Counted from the stretch's first letter, positions 17,111 to 26,990 are shown. The stretch: 64,000 nt of DNA from an uncultured Eubacteriales bacterium (GCA_934446675.1 CAKSEL010000011.1:1-64000); one strand, 5' to 3'. Numbers and translations are program-made. Notes: generated by a model from the sequence alone, not told the origin.

Positions 17111-17989
17111 ATGAAATATGACGTTATAACGCGTGCGATGACAAGAGACGGAAACGCGCGCATAATCATGATAAATTCAAAGAATACCGTAAACGAGGCT
17201 ATAAGAATACACCACACCGCACCTACTGCAAGCGCGGCGCTCGGAAGAACGCTTACAGCCGCGTCCATGATAGGCGTAATGCTTAAAGATAAGACCGACA
17301 GCGTAACGCTTACTTTCAACGGAAACGGCTCTGCCGGAAAAATACTTGCCGTAAGCGACTATTACGGAAATACACGCGGTTTTATCCAGAACCCGTGCGC
17401 GGATCTGCCGCTTAATTCAAATGGCAAGCTTGACGTTTCGGGAATTGTCGGCAAAGGAACGTTAAGCGTGGTAAGAGATACCGGAGAGGGTCAGCCGTTT
17501 GTCGGGCTTGTGCCGATAGTTTCGGGAGAGATCGCGGAGGATATAACCAATTACTTTGCCGAAAGCGAGCAGATACCGACGGTCTGCGCACTTGGCGTGC
17601 TTGTGGGAACGGATAAGATGTGCGCGTCCGCGGGCGGATTTATGATACAGCTTTTGCCGGGTGCGGACGAGGCGTTTATCGAAAAAATCGAAAAAAGACT
17701 TCCGCTTATACCTCCCGTGTCGAGAATGTTTTCGTCGGGAGAGGAAAACGGACAGTATATCGCAAATATTCTCGGAGATATAGAATTCGACATTTTCGAC
17801 GAATCCGAGGTTTCGTATAAGTGTTACTGTTCGCGCGATAAAGTCGAGAGAGCACTGCTTTCAATGGGCAAAAACGAACTTCAGAGCATGATAGACGAGG
17901 ATAAGGACACGGAGGTTTCGTGCCAGTTCTGCGATAAAATATATAAGTTTTCAAAGAACGACCTTATTCATCTGAGTAAACAAAGGTAA
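17111..17989 (+). CDS. hslO: Hsp33 redox-regulated chaperone
   Basis: A cytoplasmic holdase of 292 residues, the usual family length. The N-terminal domain shows the Hsp33 motif TAPTASAALGRTLTAA, then NGSAGKILAVSDYYG, GKGTLSVVRDTG and EQIPTVCALGVLV. The C-terminal zinc switch is complete: CxC at CYC and CxxC at CQFC about 30 residues later. In reduced cells these four Cys hold zinc; oxidation releases it and activates chaperone function. A GGAG site lies 9 bases before the ATG. It is fourth from the mutS end of a DNA-repair and translation-fidelity cluster. Confidence 0.95.
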   Translation: MKYDVITRAMTRDGNARIIMINSKNTVNEAIRIHHTAPTASAALGRTLTAASMIGVMLKDKTDSVTLTFNGNGSAGKILAVSDYYGNTRGFIQNPCADLPLNSNGKLDVSGIVGKGTLSVVRDTGEGQPFVGLVPIVSGEIAEDITNYFAESEQIPTVCALGVLVGTDKMCASAGGFMIQLLPGADEAFIEKIEKRLPLIPPVSRMFSSGEENGQYIANILGDIEFDIFDESEVSYKCYCSRDKVERALLSMGKNELQSMIDEDKDTEVSCQFCDKIYKFSKNDLIHLSKQR

Positions 17990-17998
17990 AACACATTT

Positions 17999-19432
17999 AT
18001 GAGTATAAACGCAAATAACGAAAATACGGCGGATATTAAAAATCAGGATAAGTACGCCGACAGAGTGCGCGCAATAACGTCGCAGATGTCGCTCAACAAG
18101 GGCGGAAAGCCAAAGGTGTGCGTTGTAACTTTCGGCTGTCAGCAAAACGAGGCGGACAGCGAAAAGATCATGGGTTCGGCAAAGGAACTCGGCTATGAGA
18201 AAACGGCGTTACAGGACGACGCCGACCTTATAATTTTCAATACCTGCGCCGTAAGAGAACACGCAGAGCTTAAAGCGCTCTCCAAAACCGGGCAGCTAAA
18301 GCACTTAAAAGACAAAAACCCCGATCTGCTTGTAGGTCTGTGGGGCTGCATGGTAAATCAGGAGAGCAGGATAGAGGATATAAAGCATAAATACCCTTAC
18401 GTCGATTTCGTAGCCGGAACAAATATGCTCCACAGGCTTCCCGAAATACTCTGCGACGTAATGGTAAACAAAAGACGCAGGTACTATGTCGATTCTCAGG
18501 ATGTAAGCGTGGTTGAGGGCGTTCCGACTCAGCGCTCAAGCAGCATAAAGGCGCTTGTTTCGATAATGTACGGCTGCGATAATTTCTGCACTTACTGTAT
18601 CGTGCCGTATGTGCGCGGCAGAGAACGCAGCAGAAAGCCGGGCGATATAATTTCCGAAGTAAAAGAGCTTGTTTCAGACGGCTGCAAGGAGATAACGCTG
18701 CTCGGTCAGAACGTAAATTCCTACGGCAAGGGACTTGACGGAGAGGATAAGTGTACGTTCCCGGAACTGCTTGAGAGAATAGCAAACCTTGACGGCGATT
18801 TTGTTCTGCGGTTTATGACGTCGCACCCCAAGGACGCGTCCGACGAACTTGTGCGCGTTATACGCGATAATCCTAAGATAGAGCGCCATTTTCATCTCCC
18901 TCTGCAATCGGGCGACGACAGGGTGCTTAAAGCGATGAACCGTAAATATACGGCGCAGAAGTATCTTGAAACTGCCGAAAAGCTTAAAAGCATACCCGAT
19001 ATGCTGCTTACCACCGATATAATCGTAGGTTTCCCGTCAGAAACAGACGAAGAATTTGAAAATACGCTGAAGCTTGTTTCAAAAGTAAATTTTGACGCCG
19101 TATTTTCCTTTATATATTCTCCGCGTCCGGGAACGCCTGCGGCAAAGCTTGAAGATCCGACGCCGTATGAGCAAAAAACAAAGCGTATGTCGGAACTCTT
19201 GGGACTTCAGCGTGAGAACGTTCTCAAAATAAATCAAAGCTTTGTCGGAAAGACAGTCCGCGTGCTGTGCGAAACAAAGCAAAACGAAAAGGGATTATTT
19301 ACCGGAAGAACTTCGTCCTTTAAGCTCGTAAAATTCGAGTCGGAGGATAAAAATATATACGGTAAGTTTGTAAACGTAAAAATAACCGGTTTCAGCGAGT
19401 CGTGCATTTCGGGAAACGCGGTTTCTGAATGA
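17999..19432 (+). CDS. miaB: tRNA-2-methylthio-N6-dimethylallyladenosine synthase
   Basis: A 477-residue radical-SAM methylthiotransferase that adds the methylthio group to i6A37 of tRNAs reading UNN codons. The N-terminal UPF0004 domain has the first cluster ligands in TFGCQQNEADSE, FNTCAVREHA and WGCMVNQES. The radical SAM motif is CDNFCTYCIVPYVRG, and a C-terminal TRAM domain ends the protein. The GCQQNE variant replaces the common GCQMN, as also seen in other Clostridia. It lies directly before a YlbF-family gene and mutS, similar to the ymcB-ymcA-(cotE)-mutS order in Bacillus subtilis. Confidence 0.96.
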   Translation: MSINANNENTADIKNQDKYADRVRAITSQMSLNKGGKPKVCVVTFGCQQNEADSEKIMGSAKELGYEKTALQDDADLIIFNTCAVREHAELKALSKTGQLKHLKDKNPDLLVGLWGCMVNQESRIEDIKHKYPYVDFVAGTNMLHRLPEILCDVMVNKRRRYYVDSQDVSVVEGVPTQRSSSIKALVSIMYGCDNFCTYCIVPYVRGRERSRKPGDIISEVKELVSDGCKEITLLGQNVNSYGKGLDGEDKCTFPELLERIANLDGDFVLRFMTSHPKDASDELVRVIRDNPKIERHFHLPLQSGDDRVLKAMNRKYTAQKYLETAEKLKSIPDMLLTTDIIVGFPSETDEEFENTLKLVSKVNFDAVFSFIYSPRPGTPAAKLEDPTPYEQKTKRMSELLGLQRENVLKINQSFVGKTVRVLCETKQNEKGLFTGRTSSFKLVKFESEDKNIYGKFVNVKITGFSESCISGNAVSE

Positions 19433-19451
19433 TATTTTAAGGAGAAAAAAC

Positions 19452-19886
19452 ATGGAAATAATAAATCTTGCAAGAAAGCTCGGCGAAGAACTCGCCGCAA
19501 GCGACGAATATAAGAATTTCTGCACCACGCGCGATAAGTGCCGCGAAAACGCAGCTCTTAAAGTAAAGCTTGACGAATTCAAGGTTCAGAAAAGCATACT
19601 CGATGTTGAAAAGGAAAAGGACGACGGCGAGCGCGACGAGGGCTTTGTGGACGCAGTGTCCGTAAGAGTGGAGGAGCTTTATAACGAGATAACAAACGAT
19701 CCCGATATGAAAGCCTATAATAAAGCCGAGGAAGACCTCAATCTTCTCATGACCGCGATAAATATGACGATAACCTCATATATAAGCCCCGAAAGCCTTT
19801 CGGGAAAATACGGCGAAGGCGACGGAGACTTTGACGGAGACGACGGCTGTACCCATAATTGCAGCACCTGCCATGGCTGTCACTGA
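19452..19886 (+). CDS. YlbF/YmcA family protein with a C-terminal Cys motif
   Basis: 144 residues. The first 110 form the helical YlbF/YmcA (RicF/RicA) domain (LARKLGEELAASDEYKNF start; a DPDMKAYNKAEEDLNLL helix). In B. subtilis RicA, RicF and RicT form a complex that binds two 4Fe-4S clusters and promotes RNase Y-dependent mRNA maturation. The protein here occupies the YmcA/RicA position between miaB and mutS. After an acidic Gly/Asp-rich linker it ends in CTHNCSTCHGCH, a CxxxCxxCxxC cluster that could bind a metal or Fe-S centre by itself. An AAGGAG site precedes the start. The regulatory role is inferred from the family. Confidence 0.85.
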   Translation: MEIINLARKLGEELAASDEYKNFCTTRDKCRENAALKVKLDEFKVQKSILDVEKEKDDGERDEGFVDAVSVRVEELYNEITNDPDMKAYNKAEEDLNLLMTAINMTITSYISPESLSGKYGEGDGDFDGDDGCTHNCSTCHGCH

Positions 19887-19929
19887 ACAAAAATAAAGAC
19901 ACTTATAATTTTTTACCCGGAGGCCGCAA

Positions 19930-22536
19930 ATGCCATATACGCCAATGATGCTCCAGTACCTTGAGGTAAAGGAGAAATATAAAAACGAAATACTGTTTTA
20001 CAGACTCGGCGACTTTTACGAGATGTTTTTCGACGACGCCGTTACCGTTTCGCGCGAGCTTGAACTTACGCTTACGGGAAAAAGCTGCGGCACCGAAGAA
20101 AGAGCGCCCATGTGCGGAGTGCCGTTTCACAGCGCGGAAACATATATCGCGCGACTTGTAAAAAAAGGCTATACCGTCGTAGTCTGCGAACAGATGGAAG
20201 ATCCGGCGACGGCAAAGGGACTTGTAAAACGCGACGTTGTGCGCATAATCACACCCGGAACCGTAACCGAGAGCGTAATGCTTACGGAGGGTAAGAATAA
20301 CTACCTCTGCGCACTCTACATTTCGGGTACGTGCGCGGGCATCTGCTTTGCCGATATATCGACGGCAAAGGTTTACGTTACCCAGATAAACGACGGCGAC
20401 GTAAATAACCGCATAATAAACGAGCTTGCGACGTATCTGCCGAGTGAGATTATAACAAATGCCGACAGAACCGGCGTAAAGGAAATATTCGAGTACGCAA
20501 GAGACCGTATAGGCAGCGTTTATAACGATGCGTCAAAGAATCTTTTTTCGGGCGACGCCTACGGCGAACTCTGCACGCATTTCGGAAAAGACCAGCTCGA
20601 TAAGGCGCTGCTTTACGAGAACAGTCCCGGAACACGTGCGCTTTGCGCGATAATGCGCTATATTGCCCAGACGCAGAAGGTTGACCTTGCGTATATAGAT
20701 AAGATAAACAGCTACGATTCGGGCGTGTATCTCGGAATAGACGTAAATACAAGACGCAGCCTTGAACTGTGCGAGACTATGAGAACGCGCGAAAAACGCG
20801 GTTCTTTGCTGTGGGTGCTGGATAAGACCAAGACCGCAATGGGCGCAAGACTTCTTCGCAAGTGGGTCGAACAGCCGCTTGTCGGAGTAAACGAAATACT
20901 TGCAAGGCAGAACGCCGTAACCGAACTTTTTGATAATTTCATAGCCAAAGAGGAGCTGCAAAGACTGCTGTCCGAAATAAACGACCTTGAACGCCTTATG
21001 ACAAGGGTTGTTTTCAATACCACAAACGGCAAGGACATGAAAGCCATAGAGCAGTCGGTAAACGCGCTTGTCCCTATCAAAAAGCAGCTTGCGGAATTTC
21101 GCGGAGCCGAGCTTAAAGCCTGCGAAGAAAACCTCGACACGCTTGAAGATATAGGCGAATATATTTCAAATGCAATAGTAGACGATCCGCCGTTTTCGGT
21201 AAGAGAGGGCGGAATGATAAAGAAGGGCTTTTCCGAAGAAGCAGACGAACTCCGCAGCATGATGGAGGACGGACATTCGTGGATAGCCAAGATCGAGCAG
21301 TCCGAAAAAGAGCTTACCGGAATTAAAAATTTGAAGATCGGCTATAACCGCGTATTCGGATATTATATCGAGGTAACAAATTCCTTTAAAGATATGGTTC
21401 CGGACAGATACGTAAGAAAACAGACGCTTACGGGCGCAGAAAGATACATAACCGACGAACTTAAACAGATGGAGTCAAAGGTTCTCGGCGCAAAGGAAAG
21501 ACTTGTATCGCTCGAATATGAGATATTCCAGAAACTGCGCGCGTTCGTCGCGGATAATCTTCACAGAGTTCAGAAAACGGCGGCAGTCATAGCAAAGCTT
21601 GACGTTTATGTTTCGCTTGCAGACACCGCGAAGAAGAATAATTACGTGTGCCCGGAAGTGGATATGTCGGACGTTCTCGATATAAAAGAGGGCAGACACC
21701 CGGTTGTCGAACGCTTTATGAAAAACGAAATGTTTGTGCCGAACGACGCTCATCTCGATGAAAACAGACGTCTGTTACTCATAACAGGTCCGAATATGGC
21801 AGGTAAGAGCACATATATGCGCCAGACCGCACTTATAATCATAATGGCTCAGATAGGCTCATATGTTCCTGCAAAGAGCGCGCGTATAGGCGTTGTTGAT
21901 AAGATATTCACGCGAATCGGCGCGTCGGACGACCTTTCGGCAGGTCAGTCAACTTTTATGCTTGAAATGTCGGAGTGCGCGTACATACTCAAAAACGCAA
22001 CCAAAAGAAGCTTTGTCGTGTACGACGAGATAGGCAGGGGAACGTCTACCTATGACGGCATGAGCATAGCGCGCGCAATAGTCGAATATACCGTGAGCAA
22101 AAAGCTTTACGCAAAGACAATGTTCGCAACGCATTACCATGAGCTAACGGAGCTTAGCGAGGTGTGCAAGGGTGTCGTCAATTATAACGTAGTCGCAAAG
22201 AAAAAGGGCGATGAGCTTGTATTTCTGCGCCGCATAGTCGAGGGTGCAGCCGATCAGAGCTACGGAATCGAGGTTGCAAAGCTTGCCGGAGTGCCGAGAG
22301 AAATAGTAAAGCGCGCCGACGAAATTCTCGAAGAAATCGAGAGTAAGCACGCCGTGACTCCCGTTGCGAAACAGGTGCCAAAAACTCAGACAGACGGATT
22401 CGGAAGTCTGCCGCTTGAAAGCTTTGTCAACGACGAAATATGCGGCGAGCTGAAAAAACTCGATATAAATACACTGACGCCGATAGAGGCGCTTTCAAAG
22501 CTGTATGAATTTCATAAAAGGCTAAAAGAGAATTAA
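19930..22536 (+). CDS. mutS: DNA mismatch repair protein MutS
   Basis: 868 residues, the normal bacterial length. The N-terminal mismatch-binding domain contains the F-x-E wedge (GDFYEMFFDDA). Connector, lever and clamp regions follow. The ATPase has Walker A GPNMAGKSTYMRQ, a DDLSAGQSTFMLEM segment, Walker B VVYDEIGRGTSTYDG and FATHYHELTEL. MutS dimers recognise mispairs and recruit MutL, whose gene lies apart at 42654-44831 on the other strand. A GGAGG site precedes ATG 19930. Confidence 0.98.
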   Translation: MPYTPMMLQYLEVKEKYKNEILFYRLGDFYEMFFDDAVTVSRELELTLTGKSCGTEERAPMCGVPFHSAETYIARLVKKGYTVVVCEQMEDPATAKGLVKRDVVRIITPGTVTESVMLTEGKNNYLCALYISGTCAGICFADISTAKVYVTQINDGDVNNRIINELATYLPSEIITNADRTGVKEIFEYARDRIGSVYNDASKNLFSGDAYGELCTHFGKDQLDKALLYENSPGTRALCAIMRYIAQTQKVDLAYIDKINSYDSGVYLGIDVNTRRSLELCETMRTREKRGSLLWVLDKTKTAMGARLLRKWVEQPLVGVNEILARQNAVTELFDNFIAKEELQRLLSEINDLERLMTRVVFNTTNGKDMKAIEQSVNALVPIKKQLAEFRGAELKACEENLDTLEDIGEYISNAIVDDPPFSVREGGMIKKGFSEEADELRSMMEDGHSWIAKIEQSEKELTGIKNLKIGYNRVFGYYIEVTNSFKDMVPDRYVRKQTLTGAERYITDELKQMESKVLGAKERLVSLEYEIFQKLRAFVADNLHRVQKTAAVIAKLDVYVSLADTAKKNNYVCPEVDMSDVLDIKEGRHPVVERFMKNEMFVPNDAHLDENRRLLLITGPNMAGKSTYMRQTALIIIMAQIGSYVPAKSARIGVVDKIFTRIGASDDLSAGQSTFMLEMSECAYILKNATKRSFVVYDEIGRGTSTYDGMSIARAIVEYTVSKKLYAKTMFATHYHELTELSEVCKGVVNYNVVAKKKGDELVFLRRIVEGAADQSYGIEVAKLAGVPREIVKRADEILEEIESKHAVTPVAKQVPKTQTDGFGSLPLESFVNDEICGELKKLDINTLTPIEALSKLYEFHKRLKEN

Positions 22537-22560
22537 AGATAAAAGAGAGGAATGACCAAA

Positions 22561-23235
22561 ATGAGCAAAAAGGATATAGAAGCCAATAACGTCCCGTCGG
22601 ACAATCAGGTAAAACAGCATATATATACGGAAACCGCGCCCGACGCAAAGTTCAAGATACTGTTTGCCGGAAATTCCATAACAATACACGATCCCGCGCC
22701 CGATATAGGCTGGCACGGAACATGGGGAATGGCGGCAAGCGCCAAGGAAAAGGACTATGTCCATGTGCTTAAAAATATGCTTTCGGAAAAGTACGGCGCT
22801 TTCAGCATGGGAGTGCTGCAAGCCGCAAAGTGGGAACGCTCTTTCTGGGAGGATAACGCGCTTGAGAACGACGGAATAGAGGCTGCGCGCGATTTTGACG
22901 CCGATATAATAGTAATACGTCTCGGAGAGAACGCACACCCTTTTGCAAAACCCGAACGCGATTTCGGCACTGCACTCGAAAAGCTTGCTGCGTATCTCAA
23001 TAAGAGCGGCAAGGCAAGAATAATCATAACAGATATGTTCTGGCAGTCCGAAATACTTGATAAGCCCATACGTGAAACCGCGCAGAAGAACGGCTGGACG
23101 CTTGTGCATATCGGAGATCTCGGCACAGAGGACGAAAATAAGGCGCTCGGACTTTTTGAACATCACGGAGTTGCGATACACCCGGGAGATACCGGTATGA
23201 AACATATCGCACAGCGTATTTTTGAGGCGATCTGA
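22561..23235 (+). CDS. SGNH/GDSL-family hydrolase
   Basis: 224 residues, no signal peptide. The fold is SGNH-type: block I is FAGNSITIHDP with the nucleophile Ser in GNS, block III may be RLGENAHPF, and the C-terminal catalytic pair would be the Asp and His of the IHPGDTGM region. The family contains esterases, lipases and carbohydrate deacetylases; nothing fixes the substrate. Two ATGs compete: GAGAGG at 22545-22550 is too close to ATG 22552 but well placed for ATG 22561. It is the last gene of the mutS operon, before the terminator at 23265. Confidence 0.8.
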   Translation: MSKKDIEANNVPSDNQVKQHIYTETAPDAKFKILFAGNSITIHDPAPDIGWHGTWGMAASAKEKDYVHVLKNMLSEKYGAFSMGVLQAAKWERSFWEDNALENDGIEAARDFDADIIVIRLGENAHPFAKPERDFGTALEKLAAYLNKSGKARIIITDMFWQSEILDKPIRETAQKNGWTLVHIGDLGTEDENKALGLFEHHGVAIHPGDTGMKHIAQRIFEAI

Positions 23236-23264
23236 ACGGGCATATTTAAAGCAAATAAACATTT

Positions 23265-23296
23265 TCCGGTATACTTTTCGTGTGCCGGATTTTTTT
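23265..23296 (+). terminator. Terminator of the yerC-mutS operon
   Basis: TCCGGTATAC (23265-23274) pairs over ten positions, with G-U wobbles, to GTGTGCCGGA (23280-23289), then seven T residues. Confidence 0.85.
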
Positions 23297-23300
23297 GCGC

Positions 23301-23338
23301 AAAAAAAGAATGGGCACGGCGTAAAACCGCACCCATTC
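23301..23338 (-). terminator. Terminator of the sodium symporter gene
   Basis: On the minus strand GAATGGGTGCGG (23338-23327) pairs over 12 positions with CCGTGCCCATTC (23319-23308), followed by seven T residues. It stands back to back with the plus-strand terminator. Confidence 0.9.
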
Positions 23339-23362
23339 GCAAATGCTTCGCGTTGTTTTTTA

Positions 23363-24742
23363 TCAGAGATTTGTGACGACGGATATTAAAAGCACAATAG
23401 CTATAATAACCGGAAGAACGTAGGTCATATAAGGTCTTATCCATTTCGGAACTTTCGGACCTTCGCCTTCGTTTACTTCGTCAAAATAGTTTTTCCAGCC
23501 CCAGCCGAATTTTGCCGTGCAGAATACGACGTAAAGCAGACTTCCTATCGGGAGAATGAGGTTTGAAACCATAAAGTCCTCAAGATCCATGAAGCCCTTG
23601 CCGAGTACCGTAATGTTGCTCCATACGTTAAGGCTGAGTATGCAGGGCAGCGAGAGCACGAACATAAGCGGAATGTTTATTGCAACGATCTTGGTTCTCT
23701 TTAAAGGAGTAAGCTCTATCCAGAACGAAACAATGTTTTCAAATACCGCAATAACCGTCGAGAACGACGCGAATATCATAAAGAGGAAGAACAGCGCGCC
23801 GATAATTCTTCCGCCGGGCATTGCGTTGAAGATAGACGAGAGGGTAGTGAAGAGAAATCCTGAACCGACGGTGCCTGCGTCTGCCGTAACGCCGTTGTTG
23901 TAGGTAAAGCAAGCCGGGAAGATTATAAGTCCCGACGCGAGCGCAACAAACGTGTCAAGGCATACTATGGTGACGGCCTCGCCGAGAAGTCTCTTTTTCT
24001 TGTCGATGTAGCTGCCGAATATTGCAATGGATCCCATGCCTATCGAGAGCGTGAAGAACGCCTGTCCCATTGCCGAGGAGATAACGGTTCCGAGACCTGC
24101 CTCTTTTATGTGCTTTACCGACGGAACAAGATAGAATTTAAGTCCTTCGCGCGCGTTCGGCAGAGTGCAGGAATATATTGCAAGTCCTATCATGAGTGCA
24201 AAAAGCGCAAGCATCATGACTTTTGTAATTCTTTCAACGCCGTTCTGAAGTCCGAGTGCGCATACGCCGAAGCATATGAGTATTACCGCAGCCGTCGAAA
24301 TTAGATTTAAAGGCGTGTTTGTAACCATGCTGCCGAATACTTCGCCGAAAGCCTCAGCGCCCGATACCGACTGCATCTGACCGGTAAGATATTTGATAAA
24401 GTATATAAGCATCCAGCCGGAGATTGTGGTGTAGAACATCATGAGAAGATAGTTTCCGGCAATGCCGAGATACTTCATGAAGTGCCATTTCTGACCTTTC
24501 TTTTCGAGAACCTCAAACGAGGACGCAATGCTTCTCTGGCTTCCTCTGCCGACGGCAAGTTCCGCTGTCATGACGGGAATTCCGAGAAGTATAAGGAACA
24601 GTATGTAGATAAGTACGAAAGCGGCACCGCCGTAAGCTCCCGTTGTAATGGGGAAACGGTAGACGTTTCCGAGTCCTATTGCGCAGCCTGCGGATATAAG
24701 TATAAATCCGAGACGCGAGGACAGACGATCGCGGTTGTTCAT
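23363..24742 (-). CDS. Neurotransmitter:sodium symporter (NSS) family transporter
   Basis: 459 residues with about 11 to 12 membrane helices, a LeuT-fold sodium-coupled transporter. TM1 carries the family sodium/substrate motif in SAGCAIGLGNVYRFP, followed by GGAAFVLIYILFLILLGIPV and the ELAVGRGSQRS loop. The unwound TM6 region is FFTLSIGMGSIAIFGSY. Bacterial members take up amino acids such as tryptophan, tyrosine, leucine or alanine; specificity is not readable here. It is a single-gene unit with its own promoter (24780-24808) and terminator. Confidence 0.93.
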   Translation of the reverse strand: MNNRDRLSSRLGFILISAGCAIGLGNVYRFPITTGAYGGAAFVLIYILFLILLGIPVMTAELAVGRGSQRSIASSFEVLEKKGQKWHFMKYLGIAGNYLLMMFYTTISGWMLIYFIKYLTGQMQSVSGAEAFGEVFGSMVTNTPLNLISTAAVILICFGVCALGLQNGVERITKVMMLALFALMIGLAIYSCTLPNAREGLKFYLVPSVKHIKEAGLGTVISSAMGQAFFTLSIGMGSIAIFGSYIDKKKRLLGEAVTIVCLDTFVALASGLIIFPACFTYNNGVTADAGTVGSGFLFTTLSSIFNAMPGGRIIGALFFLFMIFASFSTVIAVFENIVSFWIELTPLKRTKIVAINIPLMFVLSLPCILSLNVWSNITVLGKGFMDLEDFMVSNLILPIGSLLYVVFCTAKFGWGWKNYFDEVNEGEGPKVPKWIRPYMTYVLPVIIAIVLLISVVTNL

Positions 24743-24779
24743 TGTGGTTTTTTCCTTCCTTTATACAAAATATGAATAT

Positions 24780-24808
24780 ATTATAACATGAGTTAATCAA
24801 AAGGTCAA
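24780..24808 (-). promoter_or_regulatory. Promoter of the NSS transporter gene
   Basis: Minus strand TTGACC (24808-24803), 17-bp spacer, TATAAT (24785-24780), 38 bp before the start codon. Confidence 0.75.
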
Positions 24809-24924
24809 TAGTTTTGTAAAAATCCGTAAAAAACAGTACGTATTTTCCGCGCTTTTTGCGTGAATTTAAACATACATTAATAATTTGTGCAAAAATGCTC
24901 ACGTTATGTCCCAGAAATGCGCAT

Positions 24925-24953
24925 AAAAAACTTGCAGAATTTCTCCTGCAAGT
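24925..24953 (-). terminator. Terminator of the BspA-like gene
   Basis: Minus strand ACTTGCAG (24953-24946) pairs with CTGCAAGT (24937-24930), followed by a T run. Confidence 0.85.
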
Positions 24954-25009
24954 AAAAATCTGATTTTTATGAAAACAAAAACGCTTGAATACGGTACAAT
25001 TCTTTGCTT

Positions 25010-26881
25010 TTACGCGTTTGCGAAAAGCGATACCGGCTTTTCACTCTCAAGACTTGCCCAAGCCATTATTTTTACGCTGTCGTGCGGTATGTCGGTTTCC
25101 AGTGTGAGCGTTTGACCGTTGTAGAGTGCCTGTACAAAGCCCGCAAACTTTCCGCCGTCGTAGAGAGCTGCTATTATGACGCAAGACCCCGGGACATTTT
25201 CGGAGTTTATTATATATTCGGTCTTTCCGCTGTCCGATGTGTTTGCATAGGCGTATAAAACGGGTGCGCAGAAGTGAACCGCTATGTTCTGATATACTCC
25301 CATGTTCTCGTCGTATTCGGATATTGCACTGTTCCACTGCTCCTGTGTGCCGGCAAAGTATATATCTTTGAGATTATCACATTCGCCAAACGCCAAGTTT
25401 CCTATTTTGGTTACGCTTGACGGAATTATCGCATAGCTCAGATCTTTGTTTGCTCTGAAAGTATAAGACTGAATGACGGTAACGCCCTGCGGAACAGATA
25501 CAAATGTAAGTCCTGCATTTTTGAATGCAAGAGAGTCTATGCTTGTAACGCTCTGTGGAAAGTTTATGGATTTCAGACTTGCGCAGAAGGAAAAAGCGGA
25601 TTGACCTATTTTTGTAAGGCTCTGCGGAAGGTTTACGGATTTGAGTTTTACACAGCCGGCAAAAGCGGATTTGCCTATACTTGTAACGCTTTGCGGAAGG
25701 TCGGCGGAAACAAGATTTTCACAAGCCGAAAAAACATAATCGTCTATGGTTTCCACGCCGTAGGGAATTGTAATTTCACTTAAATTTTTGCTGTATTCAA
25801 ATGCTTTTTTTGCGATACTTGTTACACTTTCGGGAATGTTGTAGTTTGTTTTTTCGCTTGCTTTCGGATAGATTAAAAGTTCCGTTTTGTCCTTGTTGAA
25901 AAGCACACCGTCCCTGTCCGAAGAATAGACCTTGTTGCTGCCGTCAACGGTGAATGATTTGACGCAGTTGCAGTCATCGAACGCGCCGTTGCCTATCGAG
26001 ATAAGGCTTTGCGGCAAGCTTACACTCTTGATACCGCCGTTTTTTTCAAAAGCGTTTGCACCGATCTCGATAACGTTTTCAGGAATTACAAGCTCGGTTA
26101 TGCCGGCACCCATTCTGAACGCTCCGTCGCCTATGCTTTTTAATGTTGACGGCAAAGTAAGATTTCTTAAATTATCCTCCGAAAAGGCGTAAGCGCCTAT
26201 GCTTACGATACCTTCGGAAATGTTGGCTGCCGTCAGATTGACGCAGTGGTAAAACGCGCGGTCTGGTATTTGCTGAATAGAGCCGGGAATATCTATGCTT
26301 TTTATGCCAAAGCAGTCGGCAAAGGCATACTCTCCCATGCTTTTTAAGCTTTCCGGAAGAACGCAGTTTTCCCATAGTTTCATACCCTCAAAAGCGTGAG
26401 CGCCTATTGTTTCAAGGCTTTTCGGAAGAGTCATGTTTTTAATAAAGCCGTTTTTGTAAAAAGCGTAATCTCCTATACTTTTAACGCTGTCAGGCAGGGG
26501 AAATTCTTTGTACGACGGATAATTGGAAATATCTGAAAACGCATAGTCGCCGATACTTTCCACCGTGTCCGGAATAACTATACTGCTTATATAAAAGCAG
26601 GATTCAAATGCATGGTTTCCTATGCTTGTAACTCCGCTTTCGATGTTTATAACAAGTTCGTAATTGTTAAACTGATACCACGGCGTTTCTTCATAGCTTT
26701 GGTAATCTTTCATTTTTCCGTTTCCGGAGATCGTGAGCGTCCCGTCTGAAAAGGTCCATGTAAGATTTTTGCCGCCGTTTTCCGCACCGCAGGTTCCGTT
26801 GTTTGCAGCCCCAAAAGCGGAAAATGAAAAGAGCAGGGATATAATAAATATTATGGTACAGATTTTAAAAATTTTCTTCAT
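25010..26881 (-). CDS. BspA-like leucine-rich repeat surface protein
   Basis: 623 residues. A cleavable signal peptide (about 1-25, ending near SAFGAAN) shows export. About 17 tandem LRR_5 (BspA/TpLRR type) repeats of roughly 23 residues run from about 70 to 520, with the recurring pattern SIGxxAFxxCxxLxxVxLPxSVT. The last 80 residues form a beta-rich segment (YANTSDSGKTEYIINSENV) seen at the end of other clostridial secreted proteins. There is no SLH, LPxTG or dockerin, so how it is retained is unclear. BspA-like proteins are linked to adhesion and host or community contact. A full-consensus promoter and three tandem Spo0A-box-like elements lie upstream. Confidence 0.9.
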   Translation of the reverse strand: MKKIFKICTIIFIISLLFSFSAFGAANNGTCGAENGGKNLTWTFSDGTLTISGNGKMKDYQSYEETPWYQFNNYELVINIESGVTSIGNHAFESCFYISSIVIPDTVESIGDYAFSDISNYPSYKEFPLPDSVKSIGDYAFYKNGFIKNMTLPKSLETIGAHAFEGMKLWENCVLPESLKSMGEYAFADCFGIKSIDIPGSIQQIPDRAFYHCVNLTAANISEGIVSIGAYAFSEDNLRNLTLPSTLKSIGDGAFRMGAGITELVIPENVIEIGANAFEKNGGIKSVSLPQSLISIGNGAFDDCNCVKSFTVDGSNKVYSSDRDGVLFNKDKTELLIYPKASEKTNYNIPESVTSIAKKAFEYSKNLSEITIPYGVETIDDYVFSACENLVSADLPQSVTSIGKSAFAGCVKLKSVNLPQSLTKIGQSAFSFCASLKSINFPQSVTSIDSLAFKNAGLTFVSVPQGVTVIQSYTFRANKDLSYAIIPSSVTKIGNLAFGECDNLKDIYFAGTQEQWNSAISEYDENMGVYQNIAVHFCAPVLYAYANTSDSGKTEYIINSENVPGSCVIIAALYDGGKFAGFVQALYNGQTLTLETDIPHDSVKIMAWASLESEKPVSLFANA

Positions 26882-26922
26882 AGCCGCACTTTCCTTTTCT
26901 TAAAACATTTTATTCTGTAATT

Positions 26923-26951
26923 ATTATACAAAATATCAACCGTAATGTCAA
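26923..26951 (-). promoter_or_regulatory. Full-consensus promoter of the BspA-like gene
   Basis: Minus strand TTGACA (26951-26946), 17-bp spacer, TATAAT (26928-26923). Confidence 0.8.
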
Positions 26952-26990
26952 CACGTATAGGCGCGCTTTTTGATCATTCTTATGCCATGT

